Shown here in pieces: positions 30,993-40,352 of a stretch of 64,000 bases of DNA. This stretch comes from Phytophthora colocasiae. Its lineage: Eukaryota > Oomycota > Peronosporomycetes > Peronosporales > Peronosporaceae. The notes under the pieces were generated by a model, which was not told the DNA's origin, searched no databases, and saw only the letters and a list, made by a program, of their open reading frames with translations. Where the stretch lies: contig JAGKQI010000031.1 in NCBI GenBank assembly GCA_018806915.1, positions 1,054,001 through 1,118,000 of the forward strand, written 5' to 3'. The position numbers and the translations under genes were made by a program. Numbering within the stretch: position 1 is the first letter of the stretch; every line of letters begins with the position of its first letter.

Positions 30993-31114
30993 TGTCGTTG
31001 AACGAATGGCTGTGTATTGCGTGCTTTTAGCGGCCGGGGAGGTCCATTTTATGCCGCAGTTTTATGAGCAATCGGAAAATATCAGGCGTCGGAATTGACA
31101 CCGGTTATACGGTA

Positions 31115-32986
31115 CGCTGCAGGCTCCCGCAGAACTCCGTTCTCTTGGGGTGCGAGTATCTTATGTAGCACACTGACTGCTGAAGCATTTACTTTCAATA
31201 TTCCGATCAGGTGCAGCGCTGTCGTCCAGCGAAACAACGTGGGACTTCACTCCACACCATGCAGAAACGCTCCTCGCACTGCGTGTCCATGTAAAGTTGA
31301 AGCAAGTTGAAGAGGGGATTCTGACCGCCGCGTGAATCCAGAAGAGCCCCTGGATAATATCGCGTATAGCTTCCGAGGCCGCAGCAATGTCAATGTTGCT
31401 AAAACCACGAGCTATAATGGTATAACTAAACGATACCCTACCTGCATGTCCAAACTACGGGTATGAACAAAACGCACAACCGACTACCTGGAGCATATTC
31501 TATCATCGCACCAAGGGCTACTGGATTCATGCGATGGAGGACGGGGCCTAAGTCGCTTCAACTTGGCAAGGAAACGCAGTGTGGGAGTTTTTCTGCATGG
31601 TGTGGTGCCACTGTGTAAGCTGGACCAGCAATGTAAGCTGGACCAGCAACCAACCCTCTTTACAGTACGTACGTGTACGTCACTACATGTTAGCGCATTG
31701 AGTTTGCTGTTGAATTTACCCCCCAAATAGTTGATATCATATCGCTACAATTAACTTATCGCAAACTCTTAACGAAGCTCCGAAAATATGAAGAAAGACA
31801 TCGTTGTTTCAAGTCACTGTATCTCGAGCAAGCACCACAGGATTCATATATTGCCGACATAATGCAGTGGTTGAAGTTCGAGCAGCATTCGCGTCGCATT
31901 GAGGTACCACTTGTAGTACACCTGGCAGATTTGGCAGGTCTACAATACCATCACTGCTGGACATTTCGCATAAACCACCAGTGATGGTATTGTAGATTTG
32001 GAGGCTCGAGATAATGCTGCTCGCGAAGCCATTTTGCAGGGCGTGCCACCGGCTGATGCAGAAATGATCTGTCAATCCCAAAGTTTCTCCGTGGAAAACA
32101 AGTGTGTTTTGGTCTTCTCCGCTACTGCGGTTGCTCGCTCCTATCTGCCTGCTTACTTCACAGGTTATGAGCCCAAAGTAGCCACGGCATATTGGCCGCT
32201 GTCAATAAACATCGAACACGAGAAAGCACCACGCCATTCATTCTCTCGACTAAGCCGTTTTCTTCCGGACTATACGAATTCAATGGACGCGAATAAGTCG
32301 GTAGACCACGTGACAAGTGCCGTGCATCTACACCGAGCCCCTATGTCGTTGCGATATTAAATGAGAACTTTGGCAAACCGAGGTGATGCACGTAGGTAGC
32401 AAATGAAAAAGACCTACCAAGGGCTCCACCAAAAGCTGAGTGCCACCAACGTTCATGGCTTGGATCCGTCTTGTGTTTGCTCGATGCTCAGATCTGAAGT
32501 ATAAACAATTTGCCCATCATGTGCCACCGGAAATGCCAAGGCTGCGAAGAATTACCAATGGTTATGAGTACTTGTCCTTTTCTGCATGCTCACATGGTTC
32601 ATTTATGCGAGTGTTGAAGCTGCTGCAGTGAAGATCTCTATATGAGGCTCCAATACAGCACCCGCACCTCGGCATTGCGTTACATCTGAAGCTGAAATTT
32701 GCACACATCCCTCAGTAAGTTGTAGCTTGAACACAAACAAAAGTCATCAGAATGCGAGTTAGGGGGAATCACGCTGGCTGACAGCTCATTGTGGTCTCTT
32801 TATTGAAGCGGCTGATCCAACCACCTCCAGTCTCACCAGTGCTGCATAGATCGAGCGTCAGAAATCAAGTGCACGACTTGTTTGCACTGCTGCGTGTACG
32901 AGGTACACCGCACCGCAGTATGTACACATTATGCCAACCGCCACGATACGAAGTCCAACCACGCCTCGCCTATCACCACCCAACCA
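31115..32986. other. spacer between the nested transposon and copy B
   Basis: No sound gene. A plus-strand open stretch at 31998-32360 (LEARDNAAREAILQGVPP...) has a protein-like composition but starts without ATG and matches nothing I know. A perfect hairpin at 31939-31996 lies directly before it. This is the remaining part of the original head-to-head spacer between transporters A and B. Confidence 0.4.
31939..31996. repeat. 18-bp perfect inverted repeat, 22-bp loop
   Basis: TCTACAATACCATCACTG at 31939-31956 is followed by its exact reverse complement at 31979-31996. No flanking duplication is evident, so it could be a fold-back junction of a rearrangement or a small MITE core. Confidence 0.55.
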
Positions 32987-33007
32987 AACTCGACATACGT
33001 CCTGAAG

Positions 33008-33021
33008 TTCATTTCCAATTT
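33008..33021 (+). promoter_or_regulatory. initiator-like core promoter of copy B
   Basis: TTCATTTCCAATTT is close to the oomycete initiator plus flanking element (TCATTYYNCAWTTT), one base short. It stands about 115-130 bp before the ATG and is conserved upstream of copy A. Confidence 0.4.
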
Positions 33022-33136
33022 GGACAAACCAAGTGCAGTTCAACGTACAGAAGCGAGAGCAAGTCGGTGCAAAACAGCCACAAGCCCTCCAACAACAACC
33101 AACAAACTACAACACACCCGAGACCAGCTACACACC

Positions 33137-34636
33137 ATGCCGTCTGAAGCACAGACCGACCCGGTATACTCCGAGGCAACTACGCCCAAAGCAGCCGACA
33201 ACATCCCCGTGTTCGACGACGCGCAGAAGGCCGCCTCCCGCCAGATCAAACCCAACATGATCATGTACACGAGCATCCTGGTGGCGCTGCTGCAGCCCTT
33301 CCAGAGCGGCTGGTCATCCTCGCAGACCAACCTGTCGCAGTACAACGACACGGACGAGTGCAACGCGCGTCCGGTGGCCGACGACACGTGCCTCATGTTC
33401 CCGGGCCACTCCAAGCTCAAGTGGACATTCGCCGTGAACGCGTGGATCTTCGGCGGCATGATCGGCTCTCTCATTTGCGGCCACTTCAGCGACCTGTGGG
33501 GCCGCAAGAAGCTGCTGTTCGTCAACTGCATCTTCATGATCGTGGGCGCCGTGGTGGAGGCGTCCGTGTCGAACGTCTGGGCCTTCTCGGCTGGCCGTCT
33601 CATCGCCGGCATCGCGTCCGGCACGGCCACGGGAACCCTCGGCGCGTACACGAACGAGCTGACGCCGCCGCACATGCGTAACATCCTGGGTCTGGGTCTG
33701 CAGATCTCCGTGACCATCGGCATCCTGTTCCCGGCCATCACCTTCTTCTTCGCCAACACGAGTTCTGGCTGGCGCTACCTGGCCGGTTTCCCGGTCATCC
33801 TGGCCGTGCTGTTCCTGTTGTTGGCCCCGTCACTCTGTGTGGAGAGTCCGGCGTGGCTACTCATGAAAAACCGTCGTGAAGAAGCCAAGCAGGTGCTAGC
33901 GCGTCTGTACGGCGAGGAGAACGTATACACTGCTCTATCGTGGCTCGAATCCTCCAGCAAGCCAGACCCGGAGCAGGGTCTGCTGCAGGAGTCTGCCAAG
34001 CAAGACTCTCTGTTCGCGCCGAAGTACCGTCTGCAACTGGCCGCCGCCATCCTGCTGTCCTGCGCACAGCAGTTGTCCGGTATCAACGCCGTCTTCTACT
34101 ACTCGAGTTCGATCTTCAAAGACGCCGGCATTTCGGACCCGCGTGTTGGCACGCTCATCATCAACTTCATCAACATCTGGCCGGCCTTCTTCACGGGTGT
34201 GTTGGCACAGCGTTTCGGTAACCGCAACATGATCCTGTGCGGTGAAGCCGGTATGTTCGTGATGGCTGTACTCATGACGGTGGCGTTCCTTGTCGACGTA
34301 CCAGCGCTCTCCATCGTGTTCACCGCGCTGTACGTGATCGCGTTCGGCGTGACGCTGGGTCCTCTCGTGTGGGTGATCACGGCCGACCTGTTCCCGGATT
34401 CGGTGCGTGCCACGGCCACGTCCATCGGTATCGGCGCCAACTGGCTGTGCAACCTCATCGTCGGCGTGGCTTACCCGTACATCGCCGACGGTCTCGATGA
34501 CTACAGTTATCTTCCGTTCGTGGTGCTTCTTGCCATCTTCTTCCTTCTGTCGCTGAAGTTGGTTCCGGAGACGTCGAACAAGTCCGCGGAGGAAGTGCAA
34601 CGCGAGTACGAGGAGCGTTACCGCAGCCGCCAATAA
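33137..34636 (+). CDS. MFS sugar transporter, copy B
   Basis: The 499-aa product is almost identical to copy A. An open frame extends upstream of this ATG, but it has no conserved content, and copies C and D start at the same MPSEAQTDP. All sugar-porter motifs are present: DLWGRKK, GRLIAGIASGTATG, VESPAWLL, QQLSGINAVFYYS and PETSNK. The central about 615 bp (about 33242-33856) is virtually identical at DNA level to copies C and D as well, whereas both flanks differ at many synonymous sites. It is tail-to-tail with copy C, 649 bp apart. Confidence 0.92.
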   Translation: MPSEAQTDPVYSEATTPKAADNIPVFDDAQKAASRQIKPNMIMYTSILVALLQPFQSGWSSSQTNLSQYNDTDECNARPVADDTCLMFPGHSKLKWTFAVNAWIFGGMIGSLICGHFSDLWGRKKLLFVNCIFMIVGAVVEASVSNVWAFSAGRLIAGIASGTATGTLGAYTNELTPPHMRNILGLGLQISVTIGILFPAITFFFANTSSGWRYLAGFPVILAVLFLLLAPSLCVESPAWLLMKNRREEAKQVLARLYGEENVYTALSWLESSSKPDPEQGLLQESAKQDSLFAPKYRLQLAAAILLSCAQQLSGINAVFYYSSSIFKDAGISDPRVGTLIINFINIWPAFFTGVLAQRFGNRNMILCGEAGMFVMAVLMTVAFLVDVPALSIVFTALYVIAFGVTLGPLVWVITADLFPDSVRATATSIGIGANWLCNLIVGVAYPYIADGLDDYSYLPFVVLLAIFFLLSLKLVPETSNKSAEEVQREYEERYRSRQ

Positions 34637-35285
34637 ATAGCTCGACTAGCTAATCGATGTAAATTGTTGTTCAAATCAACTACATAGTCTCTTCAAACGC
34701 GTACTAAATATAGTATTTTGCATGGCATTTACGGTACTACAATTATGAAATTAGTAATAGTTATGATCATTTTAAAATATACATGTCAAAAACATAGTAA
34801 ACAGAAGATGTGACTTTGAGTTGATATATCATTAATAGTAGCGTATTAAGTATTAATATTATTTAAGCATCGGCCACCATTCAGTTTTGGATGACGGGGA
34901 GGACACTCGATCTCACTGAATGAAGCGGCACACATACATGTACCACTTTGCATGTTAGTGAGCCCTTGAAGCACGAGCGAAAAACAGGCGCTGCTGCTGT
35001 TTGTCGACTTCAATACTGAACAAAAGAAAGCACCTTGCACGACCGAAATCTCCTCAAGCCGAGGTTGTACAATCGAATGCACAATCCAAAGGCTCATATC
35101 GATACTTGAAGTGAAAGCATAACAGTAGAAGCGCCATCCTCTATAAGTAAACCATAGATGAATGAAATACAGCATTCATGAAAAACATTTTGTTGAGACC
35201 TAAACGAAGTAGCAGCATCGAAACCACGCAACGCCTTCTATCTTCCGATCGAGTAGTCTCATGAATTGGGCAACAACTTCACCAA
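34637..35285. other. convergent spacer between copies B and C
   Basis: AT-rich for the first 230 bp, then mixed. No coding content recognised; it presumably holds the two 3' UTRs. Confidence 0.5.
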
Positions 35286-36779
35286 TTATTGACGGCGACG
35301 TTCCTCGTACTCACGCAACACTTCATCGGCAGACTTGTTCGACGTCTCCGGAACCAACTTCAACGACAGAAGGAAGAAGATGGCAAGAAGCACAATGAAC
35401 GGGAGGTAACTGTAGTCATCGAGAGCATCGGCGATGTACGGGTAAGCCACACCGACGATGAGATTGCACAGCCAGTTGGCGCCGATACCGATGGACGTGG
35501 CCGTGGCACGCACCGAGTCCGGGAACAGATCGGCCGTGATCACCCACACGAGAGGACCCAGCGTCACGCCGAACGCGATCACGTACAGCGCGGTGAACAC
35601 GATGGAGAGCGCAGGAACGTCAACCAGGAACGCCACCGTCATGAGCACAGCCATCACGAACATACCAGCGATACCACACAGGATCATGTTGCGGTTACCG
35701 AAACGCTGTGCCAACACACCCGTAAAGAATGCGGGGAAGATGTTGATGAAGTTGATGATGAGGGTGCCGACACGCGGATCCGAAATGCCGGCATCTTTGA
35801 AAATCGAACCGGAGTAGTAGAAGACGGCGTTGATCCCCGAGAGCTGCTGCGAGCAAGACAGCAGAATAGCAGCAGCTAGCTGAAGACGGTACTTGGGAGA
35901 GAACAGCGACTCCTTCTCGGCCGTGTTCTGGATCAGACCCTGTTCGGCGTCCGGCTTGGCGTTTGACTCCATCCATGACAGAGCGGTGTACACGTGCTCC
36001 TCGCCGTACAGACGAGCGATGACCTGCTTGGCCTCCTCACGGCGGTTCTTCATGAGCAGCCACGCCGGACTCTCCACACAGAGTGACGGGGCCAACAACA
36101 GGAACAGCACGGCCAGGATGACCGGGAAACCGGCCAGGTAGCGCCAGCCAGAACTCGTGTTGGCGAAGAAGAAGGTGATGGCCGGGAACAGGATGCCGAT
36201 GGTCACGGAGATCTGCAGACCCAGACCCAGGATGTTACGCATGTGCGGCGGCGTCAGCTCGTTCGTGTACGCGCCGAGGGTTCCCGTGGCCGTGCCGGAC
36301 GCGATGCCGGCGATGAGACGGCCAGCCGAGAAGGCCCAGACGTTCGACACGGACGCCTCCACCACGGCGCCCACGATCATGAAGATGCAGTTGACGAACA
36401 GCAGCTTCTTGCGGCCCCACAGGTCGCTGAAGTGGCCGCAGATGAGAGAGCCGATCATGCCGCCGAAGATCCACGCGTTTACGGCGAATGTCCACTCGAG
36501 CTTGGAGTGGCCCGGGAACATGATGCACGTGTCGTCGGCCACAGGACGCGCGTTGCACTCGTCCGTGTCGTTGTACTGCGACAGGTTGGTCTGCGAGGAT
36601 GACCAGCCGCTCTGGAAGGGCTGCAGCAGCGCCACCAGGATGCTCGTGTACATGATCATGTTGGGTTTGATCCTGCGAGCCTCAGCCTTTTGTGCGTCGT
36701 CGAAGTAGGGGACGTTGTCATGGCCGTTTGGGGTGGTGGCCTCCGAGTACATCGGGTCGGTTTGCGCTTCGGAAGGCAT
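35286..36779 (-). CDS. MFS sugar transporter, copy C
   Basis: The 497-aa product is a second subtype of the array. It differs from A/B at the N-terminus (NGHDNVPYFDDAQKAEARRIKPN in place of KAADNIPVFDDAQKAASRQIKPN), in the central cytosolic loop after helix 6 (MESNAKPDAEQGLIQNT) and at the C-terminus (EVLREYEERRRQ). All signature motifs are present, and twelve hydrophobic segments can be counted. Its first about 70 bp of upstream sequence (36780-36852) are shared with copy D in mirror image. Transport of hexoses across the plasma membrane is inferred from the family. Confidence 0.92.
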   Translation of the reverse strand: MPSEAQTDPMYSEATTPNGHDNVPYFDDAQKAEARRIKPNMIMYTSILVALLQPFQSGWSSSQTNLSQYNDTDECNARPVADDTCIMFPGHSKLEWTFAVNAWIFGGMIGSLICGHFSDLWGRKKLLFVNCIFMIVGAVVEASVSNVWAFSAGRLIAGIASGTATGTLGAYTNELTPPHMRNILGLGLQISVTIGILFPAITFFFANTSSGWRYLAGFPVILAVLFLLLAPSLCVESPAWLLMKNRREEAKQVIARLYGEEHVYTALSWMESNAKPDAEQGLIQNTAEKESLFSPKYRLQLAAAILLSCSQQLSGINAVFYYSGSIFKDAGISDPRVGTLIINFINIFPAFFTGVLAQRFGNRNMILCGIAGMFVMAVLMTVAFLVDVPALSIVFTALYVIAFGVTLGPLVWVITADLFPDSVRATATSIGIGANWLCNLIVGVAYPYIADALDDYSYLPFIVLLAIFFLLSLKLVPETSNKSADEVLREYEERRRQ

Positions 36780-37365
36780 GACGGGGAGGGTCTTGAGTCA
36801 CTCAGGCAGTACTTGCTTAGGTTTGAGCTTGGGTTGGCGAAATGAAAACTGCAGACTAAGTTGAGACGCAACAACAACTTTTGCTTGCATGAGGAAGCAT
36901 ACAGAAGTGTACCATGGTTACGTTTTTCTTCTAGATGTATAGTGCCGCTGCATGGTAATTTACTTGATTCACGTTGCGCTAGTGCTGTGTGCACTGAGGC
37001 AAGTTGCATTTCCTCGTTGGCATGCAGTACGACTACCACTCCAACAAATATCTTCAAGTGAACACTGGTACTGTACTACTTTAAAAGCTACTACACGTAC
37101 TGTAGTAAAATTAGGCAAAACACTATAATTAGTTTAATACTCTAGGACATGCATATCATAGCGGTAGTACCATTACTACAAAGTGTGAGCTAACTCTTTG
37201 CTCCTCGCTCATCAATTCTTTGTCCTGTTCCTCAGTAAAATGAGACACCACAACTCGAGATATGCCTTATTAACACAAGTAGGACCAGATCCTGTTGTAT
37301 GCTAAGATCAAGTGCTCAACTAGAACATATCATACTGCACATAGTATTATATTACTTGCCACATA

Positions 37366-38436
37366 CAGTGCGGGCGGAAAATATACGGCCACCCACGTTT
37401 TTTGCTAAATTTTAGCTAATACACAGCGTTAGACAATTCTGTTTACACCAATGAAACGAACAGAGCAAAACAAAGCGATTGCCGGTCGATTTACTGAATT
37501 TGGCGACAAAGTATAGATTTATGCTGCTTGAATAGGTGGCGATAATTATACGGCCACAGACATCTTTGCGGTCTAGTTGAAGTCTAATTGCCCGCTATCT
37601 ACGTTCAAAACGCGTGTATAGCCTATTAGAACACACTGTGAACGTTTCAGACAAAGTAAATTAAAATTGATCGAGAAAATATGCTGTGCCTTTCATATAG
37701 AACTTGGCTCGGAAATAGTGTCCGTCTCATTTGAATTGAGATTTCACAGACACCTGTGTCGAATTGTTGTAAGCCAGAGGCACGGGCAGCTTTGTGTAAT
37801 GTTAGGTCAACACATTGGTGCCAACATTAGTCATCTAACAAACGTTTTGGCGTAGCAATTTCTTTGAAAGACCACAGCGTCTACTACAGCTACTTTTATA
37901 TGGACATTTGTATTAACGTTGAACTTTTGAGGTCGCAAATTCACAAACACGACTTTTGTGCTAACTGCCGATTCAAATACAGGTAATGCAACCCCACAAT
38001 GAATTCATTACGATTCTGTTTGTATTATCAGCGCTACAAATCATGCTAAATTTCACTTGGTGTCTGTGAAAGCTCAATTCAAATGAGACGGACACTATTT
38101 CCGAGCCAAGTTCTATATGAAAGGCACAGCATATTTTCTCGATCAATTTTAATTTACTTTGTCTGAAACGTTCACAGTGTGTTCTAATAGGCTATACACG
38201 CGTTTTGAACGTAGATAGCGGGCAATTAGACTTCAACTAGACCGCAAAGATGTCTGTGGCCGTATAATTATCGCCACCTATTCAAGCAGCATAAATCTAT
38301 ACTTTGTCAATTGTTGGCCAAATTCAGTAAATCGACCGGCAATCGCTTTGTTTTGCTCTGTTCGTTTCATTGGTGTAAACAGAATTGTCTAACGCTGTGT
38401 ATTGGCTAAAATTTAGTATATTTTCCGCCCGCACTG
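37366..38436. mobile_element. foldback (long-TIR) Tc1/mariner-type MITE
   Basis: The 1,071-bp element begins CAGTGCGGGCGGAAAATATAC and ends in its reverse complement. TA flanks both ends (37364-37365 and 38437-38438). The two arms, each about 370-390 bp, are nearly perfect reverse complements; the right arm lacks about 20 bp close to the tip (GGCCACCCACG...) and differs by small indels. The inner about 300 bp is unique and has no transposase. TA target and CAGT ends point to Tc1/mariner machinery acting in trans. Confidence 0.88.
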
Positions 38437-39000
38437 TACAGTTCGGTTGTGACTAAAATATTTTTGAAAGTCGTAGTACTATCCGTAACATCTCAAGTAA
38501 TCGTGCCGGACTGTTCGCTGCTGGTCGAAGGATTATCTACAGCAGCCACTTGGAAGCGAAGGCAGAATACAATTTGCTGTCGTCAACAGCGGCATACATG
38601 TACACGCCAAAGCCTCCCCGACTTAAATGAATCAAGCTTGCCCCAAGTGACGGCCCTAAACCTCCCACTCTTGAACCATGTCTCTACGGCCTTGAAGCAG
38701 GAGCGCAACACTGGTGAATAATGACGCCCAAGCAGACTTTGGTGGTGGTTGTCGACAGAAACTTCAGTATGCATCACTGTGTACAACAAGGTATCGTCGC
38801 GCCGACCAAGACTAGTCGAGCTTGTCGCGCGCAAAGACTCACGCACTATGAATCAAGTGCAGTTATTCCTTTTCAATAAACTATCGGTGCTAGTCTCTGC
38901 AAGTAAATCCATGCCAACCAAGGTCAAGTAAGCGTATCTGTCGCGAGGAACGTGCAACCCGTTGGTCAGAAGAACAAAACTCTGGCGCTCATCTTCATCC
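38437..39000. other. spacer upstream of copy D
   Basis: No gene recognised. Short open stretches near 38450-38720 have no known content. Confidence 0.4.
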
Positions 39001-39007
39001 TCAGTTT

Positions 39008-39018
39008 TCATTTCGCCA
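39008..39018 (+). promoter_or_regulatory. initiator-like element before copy D
   Basis: TCATTTCGCCA resembles the oomycete initiator (TCATTYYNCAW). It is part of the about 70-bp block shared in mirror image with copy C (36783-36852), about 60 bp before the ATG. Confidence 0.35.
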
Positions 39019-39073
39019 ACCCAAGCTCAAACCTAAGCAAGTACTGCCTGAGTGACTCAAGACCCCCCCCGTC

Positions 39074-40290
39074 ATGCCTTCCGAAGCGCAAACCGACCCG
39101 ATGTACTCGGAGGCCACCACCCCAAACGGCCATGACAACGTCCCCTACTTCGACGACGCACAAAAGGCTGAGGCTCGCAGGATCAAACCCAACATGATCA
39201 TGTACACGAGCATCCTGGTGGCGCTACTGCAGCCCTTCCAGAGCGGCTGGTCGTCCTCGCAGACCAACCTGTCGCAGTACACAACGACACGGACGAGTGC
39301 AACGCGCGTCCTGTGGCCGACGACACGTGCATCATGTTCCCGGGCCACTCCAAGCTCGAGTGGACATTCGCCGTAAACGCGTGGATCTTGGGCGGCATGA
39401 TCGGCTCTCTCATCTGCGGCCACTTCAGCGACCTGTGGGGCCGCAAGAAGCTGCTGTTCGTCAACTGCATCTTCATGATCGTGGGCGCCGTGGTGGAGGC
39501 GTCCGTGTCGAACGTCTGGGCCTTCTCGGCTGGCCGTCTCATCGCCGGCATCGCGTCCGGCACGGCCACGGGAACCCTCGGCGCGTACACGAACGAGCTG
39601 ACGCCGCCGCACATGCGTAACATCCTGGGTCTGGGTCTGCAGATCTCCGTGACCATCGGCATCCTGTTCCCGGCCATCACCTTCTTCTTCGCCAACACGA
39701 GTTCTGGCTGGCGCTACCTGGCCGGTTTCCCGGTCATCCTGGCCGTGCTGTTCCTGTTGTTGGCCCCGTCACTCTGTGTGGAGAGTCCGGCGTGGTTGCT
39801 CATGAAGAACCGCCGTGAGGAGGCCAAGCAGGTCATCGCTCGTCTGTACGGCGAGGAGCACGTGTACACCGCTCTGTCATGGATGGAGTCGAACACCAAG
39901 CCGGACGCCGAACAGGGTCTGAGCAGCTCTCGGGGATCAACGCCGTCTTCTACTACTCCGGTTCGATTTTCAAAGATGCCGGCATTTCGGATCCGCGTGT
40001 CGGCACCCTCATCATCAACTTCATCAACATCTTCCCCGCATTCTTTACGGGTGTGTTGGCACAGCGTTTCGGTAACCGCAACATGATCCTGTGTGGTATC
40101 GCTGGTATGTTCGTGATGGCTGTGCTCATGACGGTGGCGTTCCTGGTTGACGTTCCTGCGCTCTCCATCGTGTTCACCGCGCTGTACGTGATCGCGTTCG
40201 GCGTGACGCTGGGTCCTCTCGTGTGGGTGATCACGGCCGACCTGTTCCCGGACTCGGTGCGGTGAGTACGAGGAACGCCGCCGCCATTAA
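39074..40290 (+). pseudogene. MFS sugar transporter, copy D, broken
   Basis: Starts normally with MPSEAQTDPMYSEATTP and follows copy C closely. There are three lesions. First, a 2-bp insertion (CAGTACACAACG against CAGTACAACG) at about 39281 shifts the frame. Second, an 85-bp deletion at about 39920 removes the segment between EQGL and QLSGIN, shifting it again. Third, about 185-190 bp are missing at about 40261, joining DLFPDSVR to the final EYEERRR codons at short sequence similarity. No full-length transporter can be made. Confidence 0.9.
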
Positions 40291-40352
40291 AGTGATCATT
40301 TCTTCTTGCCATGTTTACATGTTCATAATACACACTCACGACTTTCTGTCCT

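Larger units (their letters stand above)
17086..31112 (-). mobile_element. pogo-like DNA transposon, split by an LTR element
   Basis: The two ends carry a 26-bp exact terminal inverted repeat beginning CCGTATAACCGGTG (17086-17111 and 31087-31112). Each end is flanked by the dinucleotide TA (17084-17085 and 31113-31114), the target duplication of the Tc1/mariner/pogo superfamily. Without the 13,250-bp retrotransposon and its 4-bp duplication the element is only about 773 bp. It carries a CENP-B-type DNA-binding protein but has no room for a DDE domain. Confidence 0.8.

Noticed and set aside
33040..33759. Long open frames opposite to the sugar transporters (up to 239 codons)
   Set aside because: They recur at the same place opposite all four copies, follow the GC-rich codon bias of the real genes, and have no domain; they are shadows.
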